DNA of 64,000 nt from Grimontia sedimenti (GCF_011045095.1 NZ_JAALDL010000010.1:124001-188000), one strand, 5' to 3'. Shown: positions 36,717-52,462, numbered from the stretch's first letter. Notes: generated by a model from the letters alone, not told the origin. Translations and numbers: made by a program.

Positions 36717-37664
36717 ATGCCGATACGCTCTATTATTGCTGCTGCGCTTTCCCTAACGCTTCTTGGATGCGCGTCTTCGCTTTCATCGCAGCAACTCCCT
36801 ACGTCGGGCACCCTCTATGACTACCGCATTGCCTCACCAATGGGTGAGCCCTATTCCGTCAATAAGCTCGCCAGCGCGGTCGCTGATGCGGATGTGGTCT
36901 TGATCGGTGAATGGCATTCCCATCCGGGTGTGCATTTATTCCAAGCGCAGTTCCTTGCCTCGCTGACACAACAAAACCCGAATACCGCCCTTTCCATGGA
37001 GCAGTTTACCCGCCCCGAGCAAGCGGTGCTGGATGCTTATCTTGCTGGAGAATTTGGTGAAAACACCCTGCTTTCTGAAACCAATGACTGGCCAAACTAC
37101 GAAGGCAGTTACCGCCCACTGGTTGAATATGCCAAAGCCAATGACTTGCCAGTGATTGCCGCCAACGCCCCGAAAGACATTGTTCGCTGTATTGGCCGAG
37201 AAGGTAAAAGTTATCTCGATAAACTCTCGGCAGAAGAGCGTGGTTGGGTCGCTAAAACCTTGAGTGATGAAGATTCACCATATAAAGAGAAGTTCTATGC
37301 TGCCATGTTCCACGGCGATGAAACCAAGACTGAAAACCAATATCAGGCTCAGATAGCGTGGGACGATACCATGGCGGAAAGCATCGTCGACTTTTTAGCG
37401 GAAAACCCGAGTTATCAGGTGATGCATATCGCTGGCGCTTTTCACGTTGAAGGCGGTCTTGGTATTGCTGCCCGCATTCTCGCGCGCAACCCAGACCTCA
37501 GTATCGCAGTTATCTCACCACAAACTGACGACGCAAAACGCCACTCAGAAAACGGCGATTATCGCTTAATTGTCAATTCATTACCGCCACAATGGATTTC
37601 TAAAGAAGAAATGAACCAAGCCATATCCTCAATGCGCCATGGCGCTAACGTGTCTTGCGAGTAA
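36717..37664 (+). CDS. ChaN-family (DUF399) lipoprotein
   Basis: A 315-residue exported lipoprotein. The signal ends in lipobox LLGC (MPIRSIIAAALSLTLLGCASS). GEWHSHPGVHLFQAQFL near residue 65 is the ChaN/DUF399 signature, and HIAGAFHVEGGLG near the C terminus is a second. Campylobacter ChaN binds haem pairs in an iron-regulated system. No haem or iron gene is adjacent here, so the role is unknown. The start at 36717 follows AGGA. Confidence 0.85.
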   Translation: MPIRSIIAAALSLTLLGCASSLSSQQLPTSGTLYDYRIASPMGEPYSVNKLASAVADADVVLIGEWHSHPGVHLFQAQFLASLTQQNPNTALSMEQFTRPEQAVLDAYLAGEFGENTLLSETNDWPNYEGSYRPLVEYAKANDLPVIAANAPKDIVRCIGREGKSYLDKLSAEERGWVAKTLSDEDSPYKEKFYAAMFHGDETKTENQYQAQIAWDDTMAESIVDFLAENPSYQVMHIAGAFHVEGGLGIAARILARNPDLSIAVISPQTDDAKRHSENGDYRLIVNSLPPQWISKEEMNQAISSMRHGANVSCE

Positions 37665-37804
37665 TACATTCAGGGGAGGCGCTCTCCTCCCCTTGAAATT
37701 CCCACCTACAATCCATATTTGTTTTCGAAAGGAACCTTAGAAACCTTTCACGGTCTGACTCAGGTCACAATTTCACTCTGTCTATCTCAGGGATAACAAA
37801 AGCT

Positions 37805-38761
37805 ATGTTAGCGGATACTTTTCAACGCCTTAACACTTACCTGCAAAGTCAGGTTATCGGTCAACCTGAACTGGTTAAGCAACTGCTTATCGCCCTTCTG
37901 GCGGACGGACATATTTTGGTAGAAGGCCCTCCGGGACTGGCAAAAACCCGCGCGGTAAAAATGCTGTCTGATTGCATCGAAGGGGATTTCCACCGTATTC
38001 AATTTACCCCAGATCTCTTGCCTGCCGACCTGACAGGTACGGACATTTTCCGTCCTGAAACCGGCGAGTTCACCTTCCAGCCGGGGCCAATTTTTAACTC
38101 ACTGCTGCTGGCAGATGAAATCAACCGAGCCCCAGCGAAAGTGCAGGCGGCCATGCTGGAAGCCATGGCGGAAAAGCAAATTACTGCTGGTAGAAAAACC
38201 TACCCATTACCAGAGCTTTTCCTTGTAATGGCGACACAAAACCCGATAGAGCAGGAAGGCACCTACCCACTGCCAGAAGCACAGCTTGACCGTTTTTTGC
38301 TCCAACTGAACGTGGATTACCCCGACGAAAGCAGTGAGCTGGACATCCTGCGCTTGAACCGCGGCGAAGCACAAGGCGTCGCAAAAGAAGAGGCCGTTCA
38401 CCTCAAGCAAGAAAGCATTTTTGAAGCACGCAAAGCGGTGCTGAACATCCACATGGCCGATGAAGTCGAGAAATACATCATCCGTCTGGTGATGGCGACA
38501 CGTCAGCCAAGCCGATACAGCGACAAACTGGCAAGCTGGCTGCAAATGGGCGTGAGTCCGCGTGCTACCTTGGCGCTCGACCGCTGCTCTCGCGCACATG
38601 CATGGCTCTCAGGGCGTGACTTTGTTACACCGGAAGATGTGCAAGCCATGGCTTATCCTGTGCTGCGCCATCGCCTACTGCTGAGCTACGAAGCACAGGC
38701 AGAAGGCATTGCCGCAGACGCAGTGGTAACTCACCTTATCGAGCAGGTCGCAAGTGTATGA
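37805..38761 (+). CDS. MoxR-family AAA+ ATPase
   Basis: A 318-residue AAA+ ATPase. Walker A is GPPGLAKT (residues 41-48), Walker B is LLLADEINRAPAK, and the sensor region is MATQNPIEQEGTYPLPEAQLD, seen by its core TQNPIEQEGTYPLPEA. MoxR proteins act as chaperones that help partner VWA proteins mature. It is the first gene of a tightly packed operon with DUF58, DUF4381, two VWA genes and BatD, and overlaps the next start by four bases. Confidence 0.95.
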   Translation: MLADTFQRLNTYLQSQVIGQPELVKQLLIALLADGHILVEGPPGLAKTRAVKMLSDCIEGDFHRIQFTPDLLPADLTGTDIFRPETGEFTFQPGPIFNSLLLADEINRAPAKVQAAMLEAMAEKQITAGRKTYPLPELFLVMATQNPIEQEGTYPLPEAQLDRFLLQLNVDYPDESSELDILRLNRGEAQGVAKEEAVHLKQESIFEARKAVLNIHMADEVEKYIIRLVMATRQPSRYSDKLASWLQMGVSPRATLALDRCSRAHAWLSGRDFVTPEDVQAMAYPVLRHRLLLSYEAQAEGIAADAVVTHLIEQVASV

Positions 38762-39708
38762 CCGACATGCGTATTGAACTGCCAGCACACAGTGATGGCG
38801 TCAATGTGTCTTTAGCAGAACTGCTGCACTACCGCCAACAAGCGGTGCGCTGGTTGCCGCCTGCGCTCAGCATTTGGTCGCAGCTAAGCGGCCAACATGC
38901 CAGCCGTCAGAAAGGTCGCGGCATGAACTTCTCAGAGGTGCGTCCGTATCAGGCGGGTGATGACATTCGCGCGATTGATTGGAGAGTGACAGCGCGAACA
39001 GGTAAAGCCCACACCAAGCTGTTTACCGAAGAACGCGAACAACCAGTCATGCTGATGATTGATCTCTGCACCAGCATGAAGTTTGGCTCGCAACTGATGC
39101 TGAAATCGGTTCAGGCGTCGCACTTTGCCAGCCTGTTGAGTTGGTTAGCAGTGAGTCAGCAAGACCGCATTGGCGCGGTGATTTACAACGGCATTCGCTT
39201 GCGCGAGTGTAAACCGACGGCGCGTCAGCAAGGGCCGCTGCGTCTTATCCATACCTTGATGGAGGCGCACGAAGAAATGTTGGCGGCGGATTCCCAGCCC
39301 GACGCCAGCGCAGACTTTCACAGCGCGCTTCGCCACTTGCATCACCTGTGTCCGAAAGGCAGTGATATCGTCATCGTCAGCGACTTCTATGCGCTGAAAG
39401 CCGAGGACAAACGTCGCCTCAGCCAGCTTCGTCAGCATAACCGCATTCAATTTGTGCGCGTGTATGACCCACTTGAACAGGGGCAAACGGATTACCGTGG
39501 CCATGAACTGGTAGCAGACAACAGACAAACCGCGTGGCTCGATTTCTCTGCGAAAAAGACCCGCGATGGATTAGCAAAACAGTATCAACAACAGCAAGGG
39601 TTTATTGCCGACATGGCGCGTTCGCTCGCCATTCCGCTGCACAGCATCAGTGCGGCCATTCCTTTGCTCAAGCAACTTGGTACCTCTTCAATGAAGGCTA
39701 AGCACTAA
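38758..39708 (+). CDS. DUF58 domain-containing protein
   Basis: A 316-residue soluble protein. The DUF58 signature is EVRPYQAGDDIRAIDWRVTA, with the following TGKAHTKLF, near residues 60-90. A VWA-like fold is expected after it (MLMIDLCTSMKFG). It starts in an ATGA overlap with moxR. In MoxR operons DUF58 proteins are regular partners of the ATPase and VWA genes; the biochemical role is not known. Confidence 0.92.
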   Translation: MTDMRIELPAHSDGVNVSLAELLHYRQQAVRWLPPALSIWSQLSGQHASRQKGRGMNFSEVRPYQAGDDIRAIDWRVTARTGKAHTKLFTEEREQPVMLMIDLCTSMKFGSQLMLKSVQASHFASLLSWLAVSQQDRIGAVIYNGIRLRECKPTARQQGPLRLIHTLMEAHEEMLAADSQPDASADFHSALRHLHHLCPKGSDIVIVSDFYALKAEDKRRLSQLRQHNRIQFVRVYDPLEQGQTDYRGHELVADNRQTAWLDFSAKKTRDGLAKQYQQQQGFIADMARSLAIPLHSISAAIPLLKQLGTSSMKAKH

Positions 39709-39710
39709 CC

Positions 39711-40226
39711 ATGGCAAACAGCGTGTCTACTCCAACGCTGCCATTGGCAGATATTCATCTACAACAAGCGCCCGGCATTTGGCCGCTGGCGTGGGGTTGG
39801 TGGCTGGTGATCGCTGCTGTGCTTGTCGCACTGGCGCTCATCATTCTCTGGCTACGTAAGCGCAAAACGCATCTCGCAGCACGCAATGAGGCGCTGAACG
39901 CCTTGGCGAAAACCACTTCCATCTCAGATATCAATGCTCTATTAAAACGTGCAGCGTTAAGCTACTTCCCCCGAGAAACTGTCGCGGGATTAACTGGCGA
40001 ACGCTGGCTGGCATTCCTTGATAGTCAGCTCCCTACCGCGCAACAAGGCTTTGTCGCTGAATCCGCCCTTTGGCAAAAAGGCGTATTTTCTAACGCGCCA
40101 TCAACAGACGCCGAACTCACACAGGCAAGAGCTCTTGCCACCCGCTGGCTGCAAAAAGCCATTCCGGCTAAGTCGCCATCCGCGCTAAGCACATCTCCGT
40201 CAAAAACGCAGGCTCGCCATGTTTGA
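39711..40226 (+). CDS. DUF4381 family membrane protein
   Basis: A 171-residue protein with one clear transmembrane helix (about residues 27-47, WLVIAAVLVALALIILWL) preceded by PLADIHLQQAPGIWPLAWGWW. That opening is typical of the DUF4381 family found in Bat operons. The cytoplasmic part has YFPRETVAGLTGERWLAFLD. It follows DUF58 after two bases and overlaps the next gene by eight. Confidence 0.87.
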   Translation: MANSVSTPTLPLADIHLQQAPGIWPLAWGWWLVIAAVLVALALIILWLRKRKTHLAARNEALNALAKTTSISDINALLKRAALSYFPRETVAGLTGERWLAFLDSQLPTAQQGFVAESALWQKGVFSNAPSTDAELTQARALATRWLQKAIPAKSPSALSTSPSKTQARHV

Positions 40227-41176
40227 ACTTGTCTGGTGGTGGGCGATTTTATTGTTGCCACTACCTTGGCTGGTATACCGCTTTGTGCGCCCTATTCCGC
40301 GCCCAGCAGCGATTCATCTGCCTAAATTACCGCAAGGTCTGGGTAGCCAACAAACGGGGAGCCGTTTACGCATTGTGCTGATGTCTTTGCTTTGGATCAG
40401 CCTCGTCGCAGCACTTGCTCGCCCAGTTTGGTATGGCGACCCCATCCAAATCCAACCGGAACACCGCGATATGATGCTCGCGGTTGATTTGTCGGGTTCG
40501 ATGGAAATCGAAGACATGCTGCTGCCAAGTGGTGGCACCATTAATCGTTTGGATGCGGTCAAGCACGTGCTGTCAGAGTTTATCGGTAAGCGCGAAGGAG
40601 ATCGCTTGGGCTTGGTGTTGTTCGCAGACCACGGCTATCTGCAAACGCCGTTAACGCTCGACAGAAATACCGTTGCACAGCAACTGGAACGTGCCGTACT
40701 GGGGCTGATTGGTAAGCAAACGGCGATTGGTGAAGGCTTGGGCGTGGCGACCAAAACCTTTATCGACAGCAAAGCGCCGCAACGCGTCATCATCCTGTTA
40801 AGTGACGGTGCCAATACCGCGGGTGTGATTGACCCGCTGGAAGCCGCGAAACTCGCCAAAGAGTACGATGTGACGATTTACACCGTGGGTGTGGGCGCTG
40901 AGGAAATGCGCCAGCGCAGCCTGTTTGGTTCTCGCGTGGTGAATCCTTCTCAGGATTTGGATGAGCGCATGCTATCGGCTATCGCGCAATCAACCGGTGG
41001 CGAGTATTTCCGTGCCCGTAACCCCGAAGAACTAGAGAAAATCTATCAGATCATCGACCAATTGGAGCCCATTTCCACCGTGCAGCAAACATGGCGACCG
41101 CGCGATGAAATGTTCCGTTATCCACTGGCGTTAGCCCTGCTGTTGTCGGCATTGATTGCCGTCTTAAGGAGACGCA

Positions 41177-41184
<8 letters not shown>
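40219..41184 (+). CDS. VWA-domain membrane protein, BatA-like
   Basis: A 321-residue protein with two N-terminal hydrophobic helices, a von Willebrand factor A domain (about 83-280) and a C-terminal helix. The MIDAS metal site is intact: DLSGSM starting at D90, a threonine later in LQTPLT and an aspartate in LLSDGAN. Such proteins are membrane-bound and project the VWA domain to the periplasm or cytoplasm depending on topology. It overlaps both neighbours by eight bases, so translation is coupled. Confidence 0.92.
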
Positions 41185-43093
<1,909 letters not shown>

Positions 43094-43100
43094 ACGAACA

Positions 43101-44762
43101 ATGAGAATGACACGTTTAACATCCTTTGCTCCATATCGCCGCACTGGCGCATTCTTGCTGGGATTGGTATTGCTCTTGGCATCAGGCTCTGCGCTTGCGG
43201 CCTCTGCCGAAGCGACTGTATCGCAAAATGTTGTCCCTGTTGGCGAGGCGTTTCAGCTTACCGTTTCCGTCGATGACAGTGTCGATAACGAAGCGCTCGA
43301 TTTATCGCCGCTGGATACAGATTTCATCTACGGCCGTCCGAGCGTCAGCAGCAACACTTCTATCATCAATGGCAGTATGACCCGCAGCACGGTGTGGCGC
43401 GTTGCGGTCGCGGCGAAAAAGATGGGAACCTTCACCCTGCCTAGCCTAGACATTGAAGGCATGAAAACCGAACCCATTACTATTCGGGCGGTGGAAGCGA
43501 GAGACAAAAGCGCAGCACAGGACACTGAAACCGTAAAACTGACCGCGACACTCGATCGCAACGCTGGCTACGTCGGTGAAACCTTTAACTACCGTGTCCG
43601 CTTAATGATTGGCACCCAATTAGACTCCCCTGCGCTTCAAGCGCCATTTGGCGATGGATTGGAGGTGAAACAAGTGGGTGAAGATGTTCAGGCAGAGGCT
43701 GTGGTTAATGGCCGCCGCTATGTTGTTATCAGCCGACTTTATCAAGTGACGCCAGCCAAAGCAGGACAGCTAACACTGGAGGGCGCGGTATTTAGCGCTT
43801 CAGAAGTGAAAGGTCGCCGTGGTTGGGGACCATCACTGGGTGTTCCTATTGCCCGCCAAGCGGAGTACATGACGCTCGACATCAAAGAAAAACCGAGCGA
43901 TTACACAGGACTTTGGCTACCAACACCTTCTCTGGAGCTGACGCAATCTTGGCAACCCGATGCGATATCAGAGCCTTTAGGTGTCGAGGTTGGTGAAGCT
44001 ATCAATCGTGAAATCACGTTAAAAATTAAAAACATTGAGCAAAGCGCGATGCCGGATATCGCTATCGATTATCCACAAAGCGTGCGCGTTTATGCGGATA
44101 AGCCCGAGTACAGCCGCGATGGTGATTACACTGTCATGACGCTCAAACAGGTGATTATTCCGCGCGAAGCTGGAACCGTGATCTTGCCTGCGCTCAGCAT
44201 CAATTGGTTTAACACCATTAGTGGGCAAAAACAGACCAGTGAGATTGCGGGCCTTCAGCTGGATGTGAAACCGGGCAGTGCTGTTGCCGCTCCAGTGCCA
44301 CAAACGCCAGACGTTGTTGCGCCTGCTACAGTCACAACAACGCCGACAAGCGTAACCACTGTAGTGAAAGATGCTGGCATCTGGCCTTGGGCTACCGGTG
44401 TGTTTGCCTTCTTGTGGCTCGTCACGCTGGTGCTTTACTTCAGAAAACCTTCAGCTGCGCCTTCAAGCATCGGTGCTGTCAGCGTGGCGAACGAGTCCGC
44501 TTCACCGCTTGATACGCTCATAGCTGCCGTAAAGGCAAATGATTCTGTGAAGGTGGCGTCTGCAATGCGCGCGTGGGATAACTCCCTAGTGCCAGAGACG
44601 CTGACAGCGCAAATAGATTTGGAAGTGAATGCGATGATGGCAAGCCGCTACAGCCCATCAGCGTCTGATTGGAACAACGCAACCTTGCTGAAGCTCTTGC
44701 AGCAAGCTCGTCGAGAAAAGAAAAGCATCAGCAAAAAGGCAAGTCTTAGCGAACTGTCCTGA
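43101..44762 (+). CDS. BatD-family (oxygen tolerance) protein
   Basis: A roughly 553-residue exported membrane protein. It has an N-terminal signal (FLLGLVLLLASGSALA), beta-rich Bat/immunoglobulin-like repeats (NVVPVGEAFQLTVSVDDS, YVGETFNYRVRLMIGTQ) and one C-terminal transmembrane helix (WATGVFAFLWLVTLVLYF), followed by a cytoplasmic tail. The start is uncertain: ATG 43101 lies eight bases after the preceding stop, while ATG 43062 overlaps that gene and has the better AAGGGA site but a long n-region. It is the last gene of the operon. Confidence 0.87.
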   Translation: MRMTRLTSFAPYRRTGAFLLGLVLLLASGSALAASAEATVSQNVVPVGEAFQLTVSVDDSVDNEALDLSPLDTDFIYGRPSVSSNTSIINGSMTRSTVWRVAVAAKKMGTFTLPSLDIEGMKTEPITIRAVEARDKSAAQDTETVKLTATLDRNAGYVGETFNYRVRLMIGTQLDSPALQAPFGDGLEVKQVGEDVQAEAVVNGRRYVVISRLYQVTPAKAGQLTLEGAVFSASEVKGRRGWGPSLGVPIARQAEYMTLDIKEKPSDYTGLWLPTPSLELTQSWQPDAISEPLGVEVGEAINREITLKIKNIEQSAMPDIAIDYPQSVRVYADKPEYSRDGDYTVMTLKQVIIPREAGTVILPALSINWFNTISGQKQTSEIAGLQLDVKPGSAVAAPVPQTPDVVAPATVTTTPTSVTTVVKDAGIWPWATGVFAFLWLVTLVLYFRKPSAAPSSIGAVSVANESASPLDTLIAAVKANDSVKVASAMRAWDNSLVPETLTAQIDLEVNAMMASRYSPSASDWNNATLLKLLQQARREKKSISKKASLSELS

Positions 44763-44786
44763 CGTGTTCTCCTTTCTCTAGAAAGC

Positions 44787-44813
44787 AAAACGCCCCGACA
44801 AACGGGGCGTTTT
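44787..44813. terminator. bidirectional terminator between batD and yfbV
   Basis: AAAACGCCCCG (44787-44797) pairs with CGGGGCGTTTT (44803-44813) around an ACAAA loop. Confidence 0.9.
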
Positions 44814-44840
44814 CGTAGCACTGTCACTTGGAATTTTGGC

Positions 44841-45290
44841 TTAGAACCAACGCTCCAGTGATGTCTTGTCGAGTTGCTTGAATGCACGGTTCAGCGTTTG
44901 CGCAAGCTCTTTGTAGCGCGGGCGGCTTTTCATTGGCTGCAGGGCCCCACCTTCGCTGACAATCTTCTCATGCAATTCGCGATACCAACCTGCAAGCGCA
45001 GGAGGCAGTTGTGTTTCGCGGCGTTTCCCCAACCACCACATACCTTGTAGCGGCAAACTCAGTGCAAACAAAGCCATGATCATGGCCTGCGGCAAACCTG
45101 AGTAGTTATTGAAGGCCATTTGCATCAAAACGCTGATGACGGCAACAGCAGGCATCACTTTAATCGCAAACTGGGTTGCACGGATTACTCGGTTTTCCGG
45201 GAACATCGGTGCCAGCTCTTTTCGAACCGGCCATTCCGTCATGTACTTCTGACCATCACGGAACGCGTTCCACATTGATTTATTACTCAT
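44841..45290 (-). CDS. yfbV: YfbV (DUF412) inner-membrane protein
   Basis: A 149-residue protein (E. coli YfbV 151) with two transmembrane helices around residues 45-90. It opens [20 protein letters not shown]; that segment and [16 protein letters not shown] are highly conserved. It is the divergent neighbour of ackA, as in E. coli. I start at ATG 45290, about ten bases after AGAGG; an ATG three codons upstream is too close to that site. Confidence 0.93.
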   Translation of the reverse strand: MSNKSMWNAFRDGQKYMTEWPVRKELAPMFPENRVIRATQFAIKVMPAVAVISVLMQMAFNNYSGLPQAMIMALFALSLPLQGMWWLGKRRETQLPPALAGWYRELHEKIVSEGGALQPMKSRPRYKELAQTLNRAFKQLDKTSLERWF

Positions 45291-45900
45291 ATGGCGCATA
45301 CCTCTAAAGCGATGTCTCTGTATCATCGGCTAAAAACTTGCTGCAATCTTTAAAACAAAGTTGATAAACATTAATTCAAATCAATTAAGACTCAAAAATT
45401 TTTGTTATCTGGCGCAAGTATCGCTAGACTTAGCCGACCTAAATCAATTGTTGCTCGGATTTGATTATCTCGCAACCACTGAAACGCCAAATGGATGACC
45501 GGCAGCGCAACAAATCACCAAAGATGGTGGGCCTGTAGGACAATCTGTCTGGCGTTTTTCGTTGCGTACCCGGATATGTTGACCGGTGTGGCAAAAAACT
45601 GTTTCCGAAAATGAAGCAGTCACACCTCAAAGCTCAAACCTTGTTGAGTCATAAGGTTCAGTACGTGAATTCTTCGAACATCAATCACTGATGTGACAGA
45701 AAACCGAATTGGCCAGTCATGTGACGCAAAACAAGGATGGGCGCGGCGCAGTGGGTATCTATCAAAGGACTGATGAGCGATGTATCTATTCCGCGACAAA
45801 TTTTGCTAAAAGTTTTTCTGGGACGGTTAGTGTGACGTTAATCAACTATCCTTCTCCGATTAGTAAACACCATCTACTTTACACGAATAGGTAGTCTCAA
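45291..45900. promoter_or_regulatory. 610-base divergent control region between yfbV and ackA
   Basis: No credible gene. It must hold the yfbV and ackA promoters. The one clear structure is an inverted-repeat element at 45471-45566. The ackA ribosome site is AGGTAG. The rest is AT-rich and otherwise unremarkable. Confidence 0.5.
45471..45566. other. 96-base inverted-repeat element, candidate structured RNA or miniature repeat
   Basis: CGCAAC (45471-45476) pairs with GTTGCG (45561-45566), and AAACGCCA (45482-45489) with TGGCGTTT (45550-45557). Inside are two smaller hairpins, CACCA/TGGTG (45517-45521 with 45525-45529) and GACA/TGTC (45539-45542 with 45546-45549). The result is a branched fold. 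It matches no riboswitch class that I know. Confidence 0.4.
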
Positions 45901-47097
45901 ATGTCTAAGCTGGTTCTTGTTCTTAACTGCGGCAGCTCTTCGCTGAAATTCGCAATCATCGACGCACAATCAGGTGATGAGCACCTGTCAGGTCTGGCAG
46001 AATGTCTGCACCTGCCAGAAGCACGCATTAAGTGGAAATTGGACGGCAAACACGAAGCTCAACTGGGCGAAGGTGCTGCACACAAAGAAGCACTGAGCTT
46101 CATCGTTGAAACCATTCTGGCTTCTAAACCAGAACTGGCTGAAAACCTGGGCGCAATCGGTCACCGTGTTGTTCACGGCGGCGAGCAGTTCACTAAATCT
46201 GCACTGATCTGTGATTCAGTACTGAAAGGTATCGAAGACGCTGCGAGCTTCGCACCTCTGCACAACCCTGCGCACCTGGTAGGTATCGAAGCAGCGAAAG
46301 CAGCATTCCCTACTCTGAAAAACGTAGCGGTATTCGACACTGCGTTCCACCAGACTATGCCAGAAGAAGCGTTCCTGTACGCACTGCCATACAAGCTGTA
46401 CAAAGAGCACGGTATCCGTCGTTACGGCATGCACGGTACTTCTCACTACTTCATCGCTCAAGAAGCAGCGGCTCAGCTTGATAAGCCAGTTGAAGAACTG
46501 AACATCATCAACTGTCACCTGGGTAACGGCGCATCTGTATGTGCAATCAAGAACGGTAAATCTGTAGACACATCTATGGGTATGACTCCGCTTGAAGGTC
46601 TGGTAATGGGTACCCGTTCTGGTGACCTGGACCCAGCAATCATCTTCCACCTGCACGATGCACTGGGTTACAGCGTTGAGCAAATCAACAGCATGCTGAC
46701 CAAAGAGTCTGGCCTGATGGGTCTGACCGAAGTGACTTCTGACTGCCGTTTCGTTGAAGACAACTACGGTGCGAAAGAAGAAGCAACTCGCGCAATGGAC
46801 GTGTTCTGTCACCGTCTGGCGAAATACGTTGCTAGCTACACTGCATGCCTGGACGGCCGTCTGGACGCGATCGTGTTCACTGGCGGTATCGGCGAGAACT
46901 CTGGCCCAATCCGTGAGTTGGTTCTGAACCGTCTGGCTCTGCTGGGTGTTGAAGTTGACCAAGAGCGCAACCTGAAAGCTCGCTTCGGCGGCGAAGGCGT
47001 TATCACTACTGATAGCAGCCGTGTTCCAGCAATGGTTATCTCTACCAACGAAGAGCTGGTTATCGCACAAGACACTGCACGTCTGGCTGAAATCTAA
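45901..47097 (+). CDS. ackA: acetate kinase AckA
   Basis: A 398-residue ASKHA-fold kinase converting acetyl phosphate and ADP to acetate and ATP. It starts [13 protein letters not shown], the phosphate-1 loop, and has [15 protein letters not shown], the GMHGTSH motif, LGNGAS and FTGGIGENS in the expected order. Length equals the family norm. It is followed by pta after 144 bases. Strong codon bias implies high expression. Confidence 0.98.
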   Translation: MSKLVLVLNCGSSSLKFAIIDAQSGDEHLSGLAECLHLPEARIKWKLDGKHEAQLGEGAAHKEALSFIVETILASKPELAENLGAIGHRVVHGGEQFTKSALICDSVLKGIEDAASFAPLHNPAHLVGIEAAKAAFPTLKNVAVFDTAFHQTMPEEAFLYALPYKLYKEHGIRRYGMHGTSHYFIAQEAAAQLDKPVEELNIINCHLGNGASVCAIKNGKSVDTSMGMTPLEGLVMGTRSGDLDPAIIFHLHDALGYSVEQINSMLTKESGLMGLTEVTSDCRFVEDNYGAKEEATRAMDVFCHRLAKYVASYTACLDGRLDAIVFTGGIGENSGPIRELVLNRLALLGVEVDQERNLKARFGGEGVITTDSSRVPAMVISTNEELVIAQDTARLAEI

Positions 47098-47241
47098 TCG
47101 CCATTTGATGCAAACATGCGGCTGATCAATGTGGTCAGCCGTTTCAATTTGGCAAAGTTATCTGACTGTCTGCCAAACTGAATTATTAACAAAACCCGCG
47201 TCTGTGGGTTTTGCTCCCTACATAGTAAAGAGGAATCAAGC

Positions 47242-49404
47242 GTGTCCCGTACTATTATGCTCATTCCAATCGGCACAGGTGTTGGTCTGACCAGCGTTAG
47301 CCTGGGCGTACTGCGTGCGATGGAACAAAAGGGCCTTCGCGTCTCATTTTTCAAGCCTATCGCCCAGCCTCGCCATGGCGATAACCAGCCTGACCTGACA
47401 ACAACCATCATCGAAGCAAACAGCGACATGAAAGTGGCAGAGCCGCTGACCATGGCAAACGCTGAAGCGCTGATCCGTACCGATCAGACTGACGTGCTGA
47501 TGGAAGAAATCATCGCCCGCTTTAAAGAAGCAACTGCTGAAGCAGAAGTCGCGCTGATTGAAGGTCTGGTACCTACCCGTAACCATCCTTTCGCGAACCA
47601 GGTTAACTACGAAATCGCGAAAACGCTGGATGCGGAAATCGTGTTCATCACCACTCCGGGCACTGACAACCCTGCGCAACTGAAAGAGCGCATTGAAGTT
47701 GCCGTATCTAACTTCGGTGGTAGCAAGAACTCAAACATCGCAGGCGTTGTGATCAACAAACACGGCGCACCGGTTGATGAGCAAGGTCGTACCCGTCCTG
47801 ATCTGTCTGACATCTTCGATGACAACAATGCAGCGAAAAGCAGCAATGTTGAAGTGATGGAGATCTTTAACTCCAGCCCAATCCGCGTTCTGGGTTGTGT
47901 GCCTTGGAGCATCGATCTGATTGCAACTCGTGCGAGCGATCTGGCGAAGCACCTGAATGCTGAAATCATCAACGAAGGTGAAATCAACACCCGTCGTATC
48001 AAGAGCATCACTTTCTGTGCGCGTTCAATCCCTAACATGGTTGAACACTTCCGCGCAGGCTCTCTGCTGGTGACTTCTGCTGACCGTCCTGACGTTATCG
48101 TTGCGGCGTGTCTGGCAGCAATGAACGGTCTGGAAATCGGTGCCTTGCTGCTGACTGGCGGTTACAGCATCCCAGAACAGCTGAACGGTCTGTGCGAGCG
48201 CGCATTCCAAGCTGGCCTGCCAGTGTTCACCACTGCGGGTAACACTTGGCAGACGTCTCTGAACCTGCAAAGCTTCAGCCTGGAAGTTCCAGCTGACGAT
48301 AAAGAGCGTGTAGAGTTCGTTCAGAACCACGTTGCAGCACACGTTGACGGCAACTGGATTGAGTCTCTGTCTGAAGGCGCTGCACGTGCACGTCGTCTGA
48401 GCCCACCAGCATTCCGTTACCAGCTGACTGAGCTGGCTCGTAAAGCGGCTAAGCGTATCGTTCTGCCAGAAGGTGACGAGCCACGTACCGTTAAAGCGGC
48501 AGCTATCTGTGCTGAGCGTAAAATTGCGGAATGTGTGCTGCTGGGTAACCCAGAAGAAATCAAGCGTGTTGCTGACCAGCAAGGCGTGGTTCTGGGTGCT
48601 GGCGTCACCATCATCGACCCTGAAGCAGTGCGTGAGCAATACGTTGCGCGTCTGGTTGAGCTGCGTAAGAACAAAGGCATGACCGAAGTTGTAGCGCGTG
48701 AGCAACTGGAAGACACCGTAGTACTGGGTACTATGATGTTGGAAGCGAACGAAGTACACGGCCTGGTATCTGGTGCGGTTCACACCACAGCAAACACCAT
48801 CCGTCCACCGCTGCAAATCATCAAGACTGCGCCAAGCGCATCTTTGGTGTCTTCTGTGTTCTTCATGCTGCTGCCTGACCAGGTTCTGGTTTACGGTGAC
48901 TGTGCGATCAACCCAGATCCAAACGCAGAGCAACTGGCTGAAATCGCTATCCAGTCTGCAGATTCTGCAGCGGCATTCGGCATCGAGCCTCGCGTAGCAA
49001 TGATCTCATACTCTACCGGTACTTCTGGTCAGGGTGCAGACGTTGAGAAAGTACGTGAAGCAACGCTGATTGCTCAGCAGAAACGTCCTGACCTGATGAT
49101 CGACGGTCCTCTGCAGTACGACGCCGCTATCATGGAAAACGTGGCAGCTTCTAAAGCGCCAAACTCTCCAGTAGCAGGTAAAGCGACCGTATTCGTATTC
49201 CCAGACCTGAACACCGGTAACACCACTTACAAAGCGGTACAGCGTTCAGCGGATCTGGTTTCAATCGGTCCAATGCTTCAGGGTATGCGTAAGCCTGTTA
49301 ACGACCTGTCTCGTGGCGCACTGGTAGACGACATCGTTTACACCGTTGCACTGACTGCGATTCAAGCAAAACAAGCGGAAGATGCAGAAGCAGCAGCTGA
49401 ATAA
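47242..49404 (+). CDS. pta: phosphate acetyltransferase Pta
   Basis: A 720-residue enzyme (E. coli 714) making acetyl phosphate from acetyl-CoA. The N-terminal P-loop-like domain ([17 protein letters not shown]), a DRTGG domain (about 220-330) and the C-terminal catalytic PTA domain (about 390-715; [36 protein letters not shown]) are all present. The start is a GTG at 47242 after AAAGAGGAA. With AckA it completes the Pfl-linked fermentative acetate route. Confidence 0.97.
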   Translation: MSRTIMLIPIGTGVGLTSVSLGVLRAMEQKGLRVSFFKPIAQPRHGDNQPDLTTTIIEANSDMKVAEPLTMANAEALIRTDQTDVLMEEIIARFKEATAEAEVALIEGLVPTRNHPFANQVNYEIAKTLDAEIVFITTPGTDNPAQLKERIEVAVSNFGGSKNSNIAGVVINKHGAPVDEQGRTRPDLSDIFDDNNAAKSSNVEVMEIFNSSPIRVLGCVPWSIDLIATRASDLAKHLNAEIINEGEINTRRIKSITFCARSIPNMVEHFRAGSLLVTSADRPDVIVAACLAAMNGLEIGALLLTGGYSIPEQLNGLCERAFQAGLPVFTTAGNTWQTSLNLQSFSLEVPADDKERVEFVQNHVAAHVDGNWIESLSEGAARARRLSPPAFRYQLTELARKAAKRIVLPEGDEPRTVKAAAICAERKIAECVLLGNPEEIKRVADQQGVVLGAGVTIIDPEAVREQYVARLVELRKNKGMTEVVAREQLEDTVVLGTMMLEANEVHGLVSGAVHTTANTIRPPLQIIKTAPSASLVSSVFFMLLPDQVLVYGDCAINPDPNAEQLAEIAIQSADSAAAFGIEPRVAMISYSTGTSGQGADVEKVREATLIAQQKRPDLMIDGPLQYDAAIMENVAASKAPNSPVAGKATVFVFPDLNTGNTTYKAVQRSADLVSIGPMLQGMRKPVNDLSRGALVDDIVYTVALTAIQAKQAEDAEAAAE

Positions 49405-49423
49405 GCTCTCTGACTTCTAGAAG

Positions 49424-49452
49424 AAAAGCCGACGCTATTTGCGTCGGCTTTT
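49424..49452. terminator. bidirectional terminator after pta
   Basis: AAAAGCCGACGC pairs with GCGTCGGCTTTT around a TATTT loop; it also lies just past the stop of the convergent kinase gene. Confidence 0.9.
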
Positions 49453-49478
49453 TTATGTTCATTTGGGAGCAACTGGGG

Positions 49479-52330
<2,852 letters not shown>

Positions 52331-52445
52331 AGGTTTTGATCTGCTCGCCGTTAGTACATTACGAACGCTTTTACCGTACGTATGTAGGCACGCTGTAACT
52401 GCATGTCTCAATTAAAATAATGTGACTCACAATTGGAACATTATT

Positions 52446-52462
52446 AAGAGTAGACCTAGGAT
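52446..52462. repeat. single CCTAGG repeat unit
   Basis: AAGAGTAGACCTAGGAT differs from the unit at 6764-6780 by one base. It lies in the divergent spacer between the kinase and HD-GYP genes. Confidence 0.55.

Noticed and set aside
45439-45630. A 63-residue minus-strand frame between yfbV and ackA
   Set aside because: It lies over the inverted-repeat element and has no coding character or ribosome site.
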